64,000 nucleotides of DNA from Celeribacter baekdonensis (GCF_003047105.1 NZ_CP028475.1:3286001-3350000), one strand, 5' to 3'; positions 41,987-51,072 are shown, numbered from the stretch's first letter. The notes: generated from the sequence alone by a model not told the origin. Made by a program: numbers and translations.

Positions 41987-42745
41987 TGGAACAGGGCGAT
42001 ACTCTGTTGTCTGCATCGAGAGGGCTTCGGTCGGATAATCCGTGAGTTTCGGCAGATCCACGATCAAAAGCGTCTCATCCATGCCCGCCCGGGCCAGCGC
42101 ACGCCCATCGGGTCCGGCGATCACCGATCCGCCGCCAAATTGTATCCCGTTTTCGACGCCGCAATAATTGGCATAGGCGACAAAGCCGCGACTTTCATGG
42201 GCACGGGCCGGGACCAGCACATCCTGAACATGCTCATAGCCTGCGGGATTGGCGGTGGGGACAAAAATGACCTCGGCCCCCCCGCGCGCCAGTGTCGCGG
42301 CGTGGCCCGGGAACTCAATGTCATAACAGATCAATATTCCACAGCGGCGTCCGGCAAGTTGGAAGGTCGGGGACAGGTGGTCGCTCGCGGTAAAACTCGC
42401 GCGCTCCATGTCGCCGAAAAGCTGAACTTTGCGGTAATGCGACAAAATCGTGCCATCTGCGCCGATACAGCTTGCCGCGTTATAGACCGTTGACCCGGAC
42501 CGTTCGGCCCAGCCAAACACCAAGGCACATCCTGCGCCCGCCACCCGCGCACGCAGATCATCCATCCAAACACTCGCGATCGGTTGCGCCTCGGTTTGGT
42601 GCAGGTCAGGCCGATTGTATCCGGGAAAAAACAATTCGGGCAGCACAAGCACGTCGGCACCTTGGCTCGCAGCCTCATGTAAAAGCGCCTCTGTCCGCTC
42701 AAATGAATGGTCGGCTGGCGCGGATTGAAACAGCGCCAGTTTCAT
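41978..42745 (-). CDS. Carbon-nitrogen hydrolase (nitrilase superfamily)
   Basis: 255 residues from the ATG at 42745; a TTG at 42763 is in frame. The Glu-Lys-Cys triad is Glu37 (LPELFFPGYN), Lys106 (SHYRKVQLFG) and Cys140 (GILICYDIEFP). VPTANPAGYEHVQDVLVPAR and a C-terminal GPDGRALARAGMDETLL match amidase-type branches rather than true nitrilases, so amide or carbamoyl C-N bond cleavage is expected. It is the second gene of a minus-strand pair with the isochorismatase-fold gene 50 bases upstream, under the GTATAC site at 43560. Confidence 0.88.
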   Translation of the reverse strand: MKLALFQSAPADHSFERTEALLHEAASQGADVLVLPELFFPGYNRPDLHQTEAQPIASVWMDDLRARVAGAGCALVFGWAERSGSTVYNAASCIGADGTILSHYRKVQLFGDMERASFTASDHLSPTFQLAGRRCGILICYDIEFPGHAATLARGGAEVIFVPTANPAGYEHVQDVLVPARAHESRGFVAYANYCGVENGIQFGGGSVIAGPDGRALARAGMDETLLIVDLPKLTDYPTEALSMQTTEYRPVPIK

Positions 42746-42795
42746 ATTGGACCATTTGTGCAAGCTGTTGTGGTCAAAATGCCCCTCTCTTTCGT

Positions 42796-43482
42796 TCAGC
42801 TATAGCGCTCAATGAGCGTCGTCGTATCGGTCACATCACCAAAGAACAGCGCGAAATTGATCAAGGCAAAGGCGTGTTCGTCATCGCGCAAGGATGCACA
42901 GGCATCATGCACCATCGTGGTCCGAAAGTTGAGCATCATTGCGTCCCGCGCGGTGGAATCACAACAGGCATTGGTCATGGTTCCCCCCACCAAAATCGCC
43001 TCAATACCCGCCGCACGCAGCCTATGTTCCAAATCGCCGGCACCTTGGATCACCCCACTATAGCGGGTCTTTTCGACGATCATATCCTCTTCGCGCACGT
43101 CAAGATCGGGCCAAATTTGCGAGCCTTCGGCGTCGCGGTCCAAAGCGGCACAGCGGGTTTCAAACCGCGCAGGCGTCAGCAATGTGTGATGAAAATGTGG
43201 GATCTCGGCCCGCGCCTGTTCGGTGTAAAGTGTCCTGATCCAGACCACTGTCCCGCCCGCTTGGCGCAGGCTCTCGGCCAGCCGATTGATGTTGTCGACA
43301 ATGGCGCGTGCATTGGGCACGCTGGCACCACTTTGGGGATCGAGAAAGTAGTTTTGCATGTCGACCACGACCAGAGCGGTCTGATGGGCGGGGAGGGAAT
43401 CGTGGACATGCGAACGACCTTGGCGCGCCAGGATGCGCTCAACGGCCCATTCTGGCATCTCAAACGGGTGCACTTTGCTCAT
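42796..43482 (-). CDS. Isochorismatase-family cysteine hydrolase
   Basis: 228 residues. The catalytic triad is Asp41 (LVVVDMQNYF), Lys138 (IVEKTRYSGV) and Cys173 (TMTNACCDSTARDA), with the cis-peptide segment GGTMT before it. The N-terminal extension (EWAVERILARQGR) resembles RutB/ureidoacrylate and biuret-type amidohydrolases. Such enzymes release ammonia or carbamate from amides, ureido or N-carbamoyl compounds. It is divergent from the NMT1-type transporter and co-directional with the nitrilase-fold gene, suggesting stepwise hydrolysis of an imported N-containing molecule. Confidence 0.88.
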   Translation of the reverse strand: MSKVHPFEMPEWAVERILARQGRSHVHDSLPAHQTALVVVDMQNYFLDPQSGASVPNARAIVDNINRLAESLRQAGGTVVWIRTLYTEQARAEIPHFHHTLLTPARFETRCAALDRDAEGSQIWPDLDVREEDMIVEKTRYSGVIQGAGDLEHRLRAAGIEAILVGGTMTNACCDSTARDAMMLNFRTTMVHDACASLRDDEHAFALINFALFFGDVTDTTTLIERYS

Positions 43483-43559
43483 ATTGTAATCTCCATCTTG
43501 GGTTTGTGCGTAAATTATATGCTCTTGTCGGGGTATTTTAGTGACCTCACTTCGGTATA

Positions 43560-43569
43560 TTGTATACTA
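43560..43569. promoter_or_regulatory. GTATAC operator, site 6
   Basis: TTGTATACTA in the 160-base divergent region of the isochorismatase-fold gene (77 bases away) and the NMT1-type transporter (73 bases away), identical in core to site 4. Confidence 0.55.
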
Positions 43570-43642
43570 TAATGCAAGCCGATAGGTCCAGATCACAACA
43601 CTCTCGGTAAAAAATACAACACTCTCGTCAACAGGAGGTACT

Positions 43643-44647
43643 ATGAAACTCGCACGCACACTTTCCTTTATCGCTGGTCTCACGGCGGCAACGCTGACGA
43701 CTATGCCCGCACCGGCTGCGGCCGAAGATGTGACCAAAATCTCTTTCATGGAGGTCATTCATTCGCTGTTCTATTCGCCGCTCTATGTCGCAATCGGCAA
43801 TGGCTATTTCGAAGAAGAGGGCCTTGCCTTTGATCTGATCGCCGGTCAGGGCAGCGACAAGGTGACGGCCGCTTTACTGTCAAAATCCGTGGACATCGCG
43901 CTCGCCGGGCCGGAAACCACGCTTTATGTTGAGACCGGAAAGTCGCCTGAGAAAATTCGCATCATTGCCGGGCTGACGGCCACGGATGGGTCCTTTCTGG
44001 TCGGTCATGACCCCGCGACAGGCGACTTTGATTGGGGCTCTTTGAAGGGCAAAAAAATCCTTGGTTGGCGCGAAGGTTCGTCCCCGGCGATGTTCTTGCG
44101 TGCGGCGCTTGAAAAGGCCGGATTGAACCCGGACGAAGATGTTGAAATCATCACCAACATCGCCATTCCGGCGCGGATGGGGGCCTTTATGTCGGGTGTT
44201 GCCGATTATGGCACTTTCTTTGAGCCGGATGTGACCACGCTTGAGGCCAACGGTCTTTATGCCCAAACCAATGTCGGCCAAGCGGTTGGCGACATCGACT
44301 ATACGGTCTTCATCGCCCGCCAAGACTATATCGCCGAGCATCCAGAGGTGGTTGCGGGCTTTGTCAAAGCGATCGCCAAGGCCGAAGCCTGGATTGCCGA
44401 GGCCCCGGAGGCCGATGTGGCACAGGTTTTGCAGCCCTATTTCCCCGGCGTTGGTTTGGAGGAGCTGGCCCAAAGCGTGCTGCGTCACCGCACGGCGGGC
44501 GTTTGGAAAACCACGCCTGCGGTTGCGCCTGAGGCCATTGATGCGCTTCAAGACATGCTGATGCACAATGGCCTTCTGGCAATTGAGACAAAAGTGTCCT
44601 TTGAAAATGTCGTCGATCCCAGCTTCTTTGCGCAGAGTGTACAATAA
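43643..44647 (+). CDS. NMT1/THI5-like ABC transporter substrate-binding protein
   Basis: 334 residues with AGGAGG before the ATG. A signal peptide (KLARTLSFIAGLTAATL, cleavage near PAAAE) is followed by the NMT1/SsuA-like pattern ISFMEVIHSLFYSPLYVAIG, GYFEEEGLAFDLI, GSDKVTAALLSKSVDIALAG and VIARQDYI-like text near residue 215. Ligands in this group include pyrimidines, sulfonates, nitrilotriacetate-like and aromatic acids. It is followed by its ATPase (overlap TAATG) and permease, and is divergent from two C-N hydrolases with a GTATAC operator between. Confidence 0.9.
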   Translation: MKLARTLSFIAGLTAATLTTMPAPAAAEDVTKISFMEVIHSLFYSPLYVAIGNGYFEEEGLAFDLIAGQGSDKVTAALLSKSVDIALAGPETTLYVETGKSPEKIRIIAGLTATDGSFLVGHDPATGDFDWGSLKGKKILGWREGSSPAMFLRAALEKAGLNPDEDVEIITNIAIPARMGAFMSGVADYGTFFEPDVTTLEANGLYAQTNVGQAVGDIDYTVFIARQDYIAEHPEVVAGFVKAIAKAEAWIAEAPEADVAQVLQPYFPGVGLEELAQSVLRHRTAGVWKTTPAVAPEAIDALQDMLMHNGLLAIETKVSFENVVDPSFFAQSVQ

Positions 44648-45456
44648 TGACCGGCGAAACCACAGGGCGGCACCTCGCGGTGCCGCCCAAAATTGAATTC
44701 CGCAACGTCGAGCTGCATTACTTTTCGACCAAGGGCGAAACCCATGCCGTGAGTGACATGAATTTCACCGTGAATAAGGGCGAATTCATCTCCATCGTTG
44801 GGCAATCCGGCTGTGGTAAATCGACGTTGCTGTCACTGCTGTGCGGGTTGATGCAAACGACTTCGGGGCAGGTGCTGATCGACGGAAAACCCGTCAAAGG
44901 TCCCTCGCCGCAGGTGGGGTTTATGCTGCAACACGACAGTTTGTTTGAATGGCGCACCATCTTGGAGAACGCGCTGCTCGGGCCGGAAATTCGTGGCATG
45001 GATATGCCCGCGGCACGGGCGCGGGCCGAGCGGATTTTGACGAATTACGGCCTTGGGCAGTTCTTACATCACCGTCCGACGCAATTGTCGGGCGGGATGC
45101 GTCAACGCGCGGCGTTGGGGCGGACCATGTGTATGGAACCGGATATCCTTTTGCTCGATGAACCGTTCTCGGCGCTGGATTTTCAGACCCGCATGTCAAT
45201 TTCCGAAGAAATCGACGAGATCATCCGGCGCGAGGGCAAAACCGCGATCCTTGTCACGCATGACATCCCCGAAGCCATTGCCATGGCCGACCGGGTGATT
45301 GTTCTGAGCCCGCGCCCCGGGCGGCTCAAAAACATTCACGAGATCACCTTTCCAAGTTTGGGCGAGGTGCGTCCCGGTTGCATGGCGGTGCGCGATGCGG
45401 ATGAGTTCAAAGACTATTTCCACACAATCTGGACGGAGATGGAATCCGATGGCTGA
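44647..45456 (+). CDS. ABC transporter ATP-binding protein (SsuB/TauB type)
   Basis: 269 residues. Walker A is VGQSGCGKSTLLSLL (about 53-67), the Q-loop is VGFMLQHDSLFEWRTI, the signature is LSGGMRQRAALGRTM, Walker B is ILLLDEPFSALDFQT and the H-loop is VTHDI. It is typical of nitrate/sulfonate/taurine-type importers. It starts on the TAATG overlap with the binding-protein stop and overlaps the permease start by eight bases. Confidence 0.92.
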   Translation: MTGETTGRHLAVPPKIEFRNVELHYFSTKGETHAVSDMNFTVNKGEFISIVGQSGCGKSTLLSLLCGLMQTTSGQVLIDGKPVKGPSPQVGFMLQHDSLFEWRTILENALLGPEIRGMDMPAARARAERILTNYGLGQFLHHRPTQLSGGMRQRAALGRTMCMEPDILLLDEPFSALDFQTRMSISEEIDEIIRREGKTAILVTHDIPEAIAMADRVIVLSPRPGRLKNIHEITFPSLGEVRPGCMAVRDADEFKDYFHTIWTEMESDG

Positions 45457-46255
45457 CACGACCCCGAACGCGACACCCAGCGTCGCCTATCAAAACTGGG
45501 CCGCACGTCAGGGTCGCGCCCGCCGCAAAGTGATCATCGGGCGTCTCCTTTTGCTCTTGGGCTTTTTGGCGCTGTGGGAATATGCGCCGCGCAACGGCAT
45601 GGTGAACCCTATGCTCACCAGTTACCCAAGTGCCGTTTGGGATGGGTTTTGGGACCTGATTGCGCAGGGCAAACTGGGGCTTCATGTCGGCGTCACGCTG
45701 ATGGAGGTGGTGATCAGCTTTGCCATCGCGATGGTCTTGGGCACGGTGATTGCCATCTGCCTGTGGTTGTCGCCAATGTTGGAGCGGGTGCTCGACCCTT
45801 TCTTGGTAGTGCTCAACGCCTTGCCCAAAATCGCCTTGGTGCCGATCTTTTACATCTGGTTGGGTCCGACCGGGTCGATCTATGCCGTGGCCATTGCCGT
45901 GGCGTTGTTCATCACGATCCTGATGCTCTACACAGGATTTAACCAGAGCGATCCCAACAAGATCAAATTGGCCAAAACTCTTGGGGCCGGGAAGGTGCAA
46001 ATCCTGACCAAGGTGATTTTGCCCGGCAATGTTCACACCTTCATGGCGACGTTGAAAGCCAATGTCGGTCTGAGTCTTGTGGGGGTGATTGTGGGGGAGT
46101 TTCAGGCGTCCAAAGCCGGTCTTGGCTATTTGATCGTCTATGGCAGCCAGATTTTCCGCATGGATATGGTGATGGCCGCCATTGTGATCCTCAGTCTGAT
46201 TTCGGTTGGCATCTATCTGATCGTGCAAAAAGCCGAAGCCCTGCTGACCCGCTGA
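45449..46255 (+). CDS. ABC transporter permease (SsuC/TauC type)
   Basis: 268 residues from the ATG at 45449, overlapping the ATPase gene by eight bases. Six membrane segments, with LLLLGFLALWEYAPRNGMVN at the first and the EAA-type loop NKIKLAKTLGAGKVQILTKV near residue 180, then VGLSLVGVIVGEFQASKAGL. The fold is that of sulfonate/nitrate-type permeases. It is the last gene of the transporter and is followed by a strong terminator. Confidence 0.92.
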   Translation: MADTTPNATPSVAYQNWAARQGRARRKVIIGRLLLLLGFLALWEYAPRNGMVNPMLTSYPSAVWDGFWDLIAQGKLGLHVGVTLMEVVISFAIAMVLGTVIAICLWLSPMLERVLDPFLVVLNALPKIALVPIFYIWLGPTGSIYAVAIAVALFITILMLYTGFNQSDPNKIKLAKTLGAGKVQILTKVILPGNVHTFMATLKANVGLSLVGVIVGEFQASKAGLGYLIVYGSQIFRMDMVMAAIVILSLISVGIYLIVQKAEALLTR

Positions 46256-46272
46256 CATGCATCATGGAAGGG

Positions 46273-46305
46273 GCGCGGGGGCATGTGTCATCCCCCGCGC
46301 TTTTT
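46273..46305 (+). terminator. Rho-independent terminator of the NMT1-type transporter
   Basis: GCGCGGGGG (46273-46281), ten-base loop, CCCCCGCGC (46292-46300), then TTTTT. Classical intrinsic terminator on the plus strand. Confidence 0.9.
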
Positions 46306-46332
46306 CACCGATTTAGGCCTTGTGGTCCTGTC

Positions 46333-47277
46333 CTAAACCCGTTTGCTCAAAATCTCGGCCAGAACAGACACAGCAAGCGAGGATGCATCGCGGGCGGGTC
46401 CAAAGAGGCCGATTGGGCCATGAAGCCGGTCGATTGTGCTGTGCTCAAGCCCCGCAGCGGTGAGGGCATACCGCCGCTTCTGTTGTGTCTGTCTGCCGCC
46501 GAGACAGCCAACATAAAACGCCTCACTCAACAGTGCTTGCGTCAGCAGCGGCTCCTCGTTTTCGGCACTATGATGCAGAAACGCGATGGCGGTGTGGGCG
46601 TCGATCTGGCCCAATCCGCGCCGCAGATCCGCTGTTGCGATGTCCACATCCGCAGCCTGCGCCACCCGGATCAGCACCTCCGCCTCAAGGCTCTCACCAA
46701 GGACGACGATCCGCACGGGCGGGGTGAAATGGGTCACAAACTTTGCGTCATGCCATCCGGTTTGGGCCAGACTCGGCTGGGCCATCACCTGTGCGCTGTC
46801 TGTGTCATAGATCAGCGTTGCGCAGTGACGGTCCGCCAGGAGCGCTAAGACATCACGGATCGGTGCCCCGTCGCGCAGCACATGCACGACAAGCTCAAGT
46901 GCGCCACCACAGGGCAGAGCGATGTCGAAAAACGGCGATCCCTTGCCAAAGCGTATCAGGCGGTCCTTGCCAATCTGAAGCGCGGCCAAGGCCTCCGTCG
47001 CAACCGCGGCTTCAACGCACCCGCCCGAGACGTAGCCGCAATACGCGCCGTCTTCGCGCACCGCCATGATCGTGCCTAAGCTGCGTGAGGCACTGCCCTC
47101 AATCCCAACCAAAAGCACCAAGGCCGCGGCCTGACCCGCCTCCATCGCCTGTCGAAGAAACTCCAACACATGCCTAGGGCGATCCGTTTTTTGCGGACAA
47201 AACGGCACCCGCTCCGCGACCGAGCCCGGTGTTGGCGCCCGCGAGGCGTCCTGTGGTTCGGGTGCGGATGCCGCCAT
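46333..47277 (-). CDS. xdhC: XdhC/CoxI family protein
   Basis: 314 residues from the ATG at 47277, which has AAGGAG eight bases upstream. The N-terminal XdhC_CoxI domain has GIEGSASRSLGTIMAVREDG and GYVSGGCVEAAV; the C-terminal Rossmann-like domain has RIVVLGESLEAEVL and AFYVGCLGGRQTQQKR. XdhC proteins bind molybdenum cofactor and sulfurylate and insert it into xanthine-dehydrogenase-type enzymes. It lies 24 bases downstream of the large molybdenum subunit gene, as expected for its dedicated maturation factor. Confidence 0.9.
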   Translation of the reverse strand: MAASAPEPQDASRAPTPGSVAERVPFCPQKTDRPRHVLEFLRQAMEAGQAAALVLLVGIEGSASRSLGTIMAVREDGAYCGYVSGGCVEAAVATEALAALQIGKDRLIRFGKGSPFFDIALPCGGALELVVHVLRDGAPIRDVLALLADRHCATLIYDTDSAQVMAQPSLAQTGWHDAKFVTHFTPPVRIVVLGESLEAEVLIRVAQAADVDIATADLRRGLGQIDAHTAIAFLHHSAENEEPLLTQALLSEAFYVGCLGGRQTQQKRRYALTAAGLEHSTIDRLHGPIGLFGPARDASSLAVSVLAEILSKRV

Positions 47278-47300
47278 GTATTGGACTCCTTGCGCTCGGT

Positions 47301-49667
47301 TCACTTTGAAAAGGCAATCGTATTCTCATGCCAATGGCGCGACAGATGCGACAGCTCTAGGCCTGAACTGAGACCGTCGGTCAGCCCCAATACGCGAGGC
47401 GCGGTCAAAGGCAGTGCGTTCACCGGGGTTCCGATGGCATTGGCCACAGCGCAGGCAATGGTTGCACCCACGTTCAAAATTGGCACTTCACCCGCGCCTT
47501 TCGTGCCCAAAGGCCCACAGGACGGTGCACCCTCATAGAGGTGATAGTCGATCGGCAGGGTGTCGAGCGCGGTCGGGATACGGTAGGAGGAAAAGCAGGT
47601 TTGATCAAAGGCACCCTCTGCATTGATCGTGATTTCCTCATGCAAGGCGTAGCCTATGCCCTGTGTGACCCCGCCCTGAATTTGACCATGGATCGCACGC
47701 GGGTTTAGTGCCCGACCGACGTCTTGGATGACGCGGTAGGCGAGGACCTCGACCTTGCCGGTGTCCGGGTCGACCGCCACGTCGCAATCATGCACGGCAA
47801 ACACTGGAATATCTATCGCATCAATGAAATGCCCCGCCGCACAGCCCGGCATCGCCGGAATGCCCGGTGCGGTGAACGCTCCGCTGCCGGAAATAGGCCC
47901 GTGATCCAACTCAGCCTGTGCGATCACGGTTTGGATCGTGGTGCCAGAGCCGGGTCTGTCACGGATTTCCACCCGGCCTTGAGTGAGCACCAAATCATCT
48001 TGCGGTGTTTGCAACATTTGGCTGGCGACCGCCAAAAGTTTGGACCGGACCTCGGCGCAGGCCTCTTGACTGGCCGCGCCAATCGACACGGTGGTGCGCC
48101 CGCCGCCCACGCCCAGATCGCGCCCGGAAGCATCCGTATCTGCGGTTTTGACGATGACCGCATCCGGGTGAAGGCCCAGATTGGCCGCCACGATTTGCGG
48201 CAAGGATTGCACCATCGTGCCCGATCCGATTTCGACGCCGGAGGTGACCAAAGTGGCGCTGCCATCGGCGTTGAGATTGACCGTGGCACTTGAAGGTCCA
48301 ACAAAAATGAACCATGTGCCAACCGTTGTGGCGCGCCCGTAAAGCCGCCCATCGGGGCCTTTTTTCGCGCGCTCATGCGGCCCATAGGTGGCGATGGCCA
48401 GATCCAGCATCGGGCCAAGCACATCGCCCTCAAACACCTGTCCCGTGGCACCGATGTCACCATCTCCCACCACGTTGCGCCGCCGAAAGGCGACAGGGTC
48501 CATGCCAATGGCTTTGCAGATTTCGTCGGTATGACATTCAAGCGCAAAGGTGTTGTACACGCCGTTGCAGGCACGAAAGGCCCCATTGGGCGGCGTGCTG
48601 GTGTAGACCGCTTGACTGGCGATTTTCACCGATCCCAACCGGTAATTGCCGCCCAACGTATGCGCGGTCATCGTGGTGAGGAACACTTGCTCGCCGCCAT
48701 AAGCGCCGCAATCCATCAACACGGTGGCTTCGCGCCCAACGATGTCGCCCTCCGGGGTCACCGCGGACCGGATCAGGATATCGGCGTTTTCGCGGCTCAA
48801 ACAGGTCATCTGTTCTTCGCGGCGCGAGTTCACCAACGACACTTTGCGCCCTGTTTTGCGCGCCAAAATCGCAGCAAACGGCTCCAGAGAGCAATCGAAT
48901 TTCAACCCAAACCCGCCACCAACAGCGGGCACGGTGACATGCACCGCCGCCTCGGGCACACCCAAAACCTTGGCCGTCACATGGCGCACGGTCCATGGCA
49001 CTTGGGTCGAAGTGTGAATGTGAAACCGCCCATCTTCATAGGAGGCGACCACGGCGCGGGGTTCAAACGGCACATGGCTTTGACGCCCGACCCGGTAGGT
49101 GCCTTCCACAAGGATGACATCGTCACGTGCAAAGGCCGCCTCTGTGTCGCCGCGCACCACCGTGGCTTCCCATGCGACGTTGCCGCCACGCGCCGCGCCG
49201 TCGCGCAAAATCTCGTAGCTGGCCCAATCCGGGTGGATCAATGGCGCGTCTTTGGCCAACGCCTCCGCCATGGTCAGAACGGGCGCTATCGGGTCGATCT
49301 CGACCAAAATGGCGGCGGCTGCGTCGCGTGCTTGAGCCAAGGTTGTCGCGGCCACCACGGCCAGAGGTTCACCATGATAGCGCACCACGTCTTTTGCAAA
49401 CAGCGGATGGTCGGCGATGCCGATGCCGTGCAAACCGGGCGCGTCCTCACATGTTGCAATCGCTTTGACGCCCGGCATGGACAGCGCGGGGGTGACGTCG
49501 ATTTTGACGATCCGTCCCGATGCGATCTCTGAACGGCGTGCAGCGGCGTGCAACATGCCGTGGCTGCCCTCGTCCACGGTATAGCGGGTGCGACCCAGAA
49601 GTTTGTCCTTTGCGTCCCGCCGAGGCAGGTTCATCACAGCAGTATTGGGAGGGTAGGGCAGTGTCAT
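47301..49667 (-). CDS. Molybdenum hydroxylase large subunit (xanthine dehydrogenase/CoxL family)
   Basis: 788 residues. N-terminal LLGRTRYTVDEGSHGMLHAA and the aldehyde-oxidase a/b hammerhead are followed by Mo-cofactor blocks: VPAVGGGFGLKFDCSLEP, NGAFRACNG (usual form GAFRGxG), VGGGRTTVSIGA and the catalytic-Glu motif GTKGAGEVP near 735. The QSHVPFEP text near 195 is the usual substrate-channel region. Such enzymes hydroxylate an aldehyde, purine or N-heterocycle with water as oxygen source. With the FAD and iron-sulfur subunits upstream and xdhC downstream it forms a complete three-subunit enzyme. Substrate unknown. Confidence 0.92.
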   Translation of the reverse strand: MTLPYPPNTAVMNLPRRDAKDKLLGRTRYTVDEGSHGMLHAAARRSEIASGRIVKIDVTPALSMPGVKAIATCEDAPGLHGIGIADHPLFAKDVVRYHGEPLAVVAATTLAQARDAAAAILVEIDPIAPVLTMAEALAKDAPLIHPDWASYEILRDGAARGGNVAWEATVVRGDTEAAFARDDVILVEGTYRVGRQSHVPFEPRAVVASYEDGRFHIHTSTQVPWTVRHVTAKVLGVPEAAVHVTVPAVGGGFGLKFDCSLEPFAAILARKTGRKVSLVNSRREEQMTCLSRENADILIRSAVTPEGDIVGREATVLMDCGAYGGEQVFLTTMTAHTLGGNYRLGSVKIASQAVYTSTPPNGAFRACNGVYNTFALECHTDEICKAIGMDPVAFRRRNVVGDGDIGATGQVFEGDVLGPMLDLAIATYGPHERAKKGPDGRLYGRATTVGTWFIFVGPSSATVNLNADGSATLVTSGVEIGSGTMVQSLPQIVAANLGLHPDAVIVKTADTDASGRDLGVGGGRTTVSIGAASQEACAEVRSKLLAVASQMLQTPQDDLVLTQGRVEIRDRPGSGTTIQTVIAQAELDHGPISGSGAFTAPGIPAMPGCAAGHFIDAIDIPVFAVHDCDVAVDPDTGKVEVLAYRVIQDVGRALNPRAIHGQIQGGVTQGIGYALHEEITINAEGAFDQTCFSSYRIPTALDTLPIDYHLYEGAPSCGPLGTKGAGEVPILNVGATIACAVANAIGTPVNALPLTAPRVLGLTDGLSSGLELSHLSRHWHENTIAFSK

Positions 49668-50149
49668 GGGCGCACCTCTTCCACGGGTCCAAGACCGTCT
49701 GATCCAAGCGACAGGAGCGCATCTATAATGCGTTCGTAGCCGGTGCAGCGGCAGATGTTTCCGGTCATGGCCGATTTGAGTTCATCGCGTGTGGGCGACG
49801 GATTTTCCGCCATGAAATGCGTCATCGACAGCACCATGCCGGGGAAACACATGCCGCATTGCACGACATCGTATTCCAAGAACGCCTTTTGAACCGCATT
49901 CAGGGTTTCACTGTTGGACACCCCTTCGATCGTGGTGATCTCAACCCCGGTAAGACATCCGACGGGCAGCAGGCAGGACACTTTCGGCACACCGTCGATG
50001 TAAACGGTACAGGCACCGCAAAAGCCTTCGCCACAGACATCCTTGGTCCCGGTGAGGTGCAAGTCGTCGCGCAGGACCTCAAGCAAAGATCGGCGCGGGT
50101 CGCCGTGATAGGGAAACGGGTCGCCATTGATCATCAAAGTCAGCACCAT
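49664..50149 (-). CDS. Molybdenum hydroxylase [2Fe-2S] subunit (CoxS family)
   Basis: 161 residues. Two clusters: a plant-type site with CGEGFCGACTVYIDG and a further Cys in KVSCLLP, and the C-terminal helical site with QCGMCFPGMV and NICRCTGYERI. Length and order match CoxS/XdhA small subunits. It overlaps the large subunit start by four bases and the FAD subunit by ten, so expression is coupled. It passes electrons from the molybdenum centre to FAD. Confidence 0.93.
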   Translation of the reverse strand: MVLTLMINGDPFPYHGDPRRSLLEVLRDDLHLTGTKDVCGEGFCGACTVYIDGVPKVSCLLPVGCLTGVEITTIEGVSNSETLNAVQKAFLEYDVVQCGMCFPGMVLSMTHFMAENPSPTRDELKSAMTGNICRCTGYERIIDALLSLGSDGLGPVEEVRP

Positions 50150-51003
50150 GGCTCGGCTCCTTGTTCTGTGCGTGACACGTCAGAAAAGGCTTGTGCCACC
50201 AACGCGGGTAACACCCGCAGGCGATACCAACCTTGGCTGTCCACCGCGTCACGGCCCACAAAGTCCTGTGACGCGCGCAAGGTGGCGTGGGCGCGGATGC
50301 TGTCCGATGTCATCTTTTGGCCTTCGCAAAGCGCTTCTAAAGCGTGCCAGCGCCGCGCGCGCTTTTCGACCGATCCCACAGCAATCCGCAGATCACGTAG
50401 CGCCCCATTGGGGTCGATCGCCGCTGAGAGGCTGACCACCGCAAGCGGATATTCCCCGGCCTGTCTTTGCATCAACCGCACATGCGCCGAGCGCCCTGCA
50501 ACGCGCGGCACGGTGACGTGGTGCAGGATATGCGGCGGGATATCCAGGCTGTTGAGGTAGTCCTCAAGCGAGAGATTTTTAGGACCTGAAAGGGTTTCAA
50601 GCGTCACCTCTGCATTCAATGCCAGAAGGGCGGGGGCCAAGTCCGCAGAGTGAAACGCCCGCGTGCACAGGTTGCCGCCCAAAGTGGCCATGCGGCGGAT
50701 CGCTGGGGTCGCGGATTTGCCTGCCGCTGTGGCGAGTGCGGCCAGATCGGGCGCGCCTGTTATGGCATCGCAGAGGTCCTGATGGGTTGCCATCGCCCCG
50801 ACACTCAATGCCTGATCATCCAGTGAGATGTCTGTGAGCTCTGGGATGTCTGCCAGCGATACAAAGGTCCGCTCACGCGCCTCGCGCATGACCCATGTGC
50901 CCCCGGCCATTAAGGTTGCCGTGTCTCCCAAGTGGGTCAGGATGTCGAGGGCTTGCGACACGCGGGTCACTGAGATCAGGCTCTGCTGTGGTATCTCCAT
51001 CAT
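50140..51003 (-). CDS. Molybdenum hydroxylase FAD-binding subunit (CoxM family)
   Basis: 287 residues from the ATG at 51003 with AAAGG nine bases upstream; a GTG at 51012 would add three residues. FAD-binding blocks of the CoxM/XdhB type: LMAGGTWVMRE near residue 33, SVGAMATHQDL, ATLGGNLCTRA near 105 with the conserved GGN, and a C-terminal CO_deh_flav_C domain. It closes the electron path to a soluble acceptor. It follows the ABC permease gene by 69 bases with a hairpin between. Confidence 0.9.
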   Translation of the reverse strand: MMEIPQQSLISVTRVSQALDILTHLGDTATLMAGGTWVMREARERTFVSLADIPELTDISLDDQALSVGAMATHQDLCDAITGAPDLAALATAAGKSATPAIRRMATLGGNLCTRAFHSADLAPALLALNAEVTLETLSGPKNLSLEDYLNSLDIPPHILHHVTVPRVAGRSAHVRLMQRQAGEYPLAVVSLSAAIDPNGALRDLRIAVGSVEKRARRWHALEALCEGQKMTSDSIRAHATLRASQDFVGRDAVDSQGWYRLRVLPALVAQAFSDVSRTEQGAEPWC

Positions 51004-51037
51004 GTCCGTCACCTTTGTAAGAGGGGCTTATCAAGTG

Positions 51038-51061
51038 GCACGGGCCTGAGGTGGCCCGTGC
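51038..51061 (-). other. Hairpin between the ABC permease and the molybdenum hydroxylase genes
   Basis: GCACGGGCC (51038-51046) pairs with GGCCCGTGC (51053-51061), six-base loop. No T-run on the minus strand. It lies between the hydroxylase FAD-subunit gene and the stop of the ABC permease gene, so partial termination or message protection is likely. Confidence 0.5.
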
Positions 51062-51072
51062 AGAGTGCGGGG

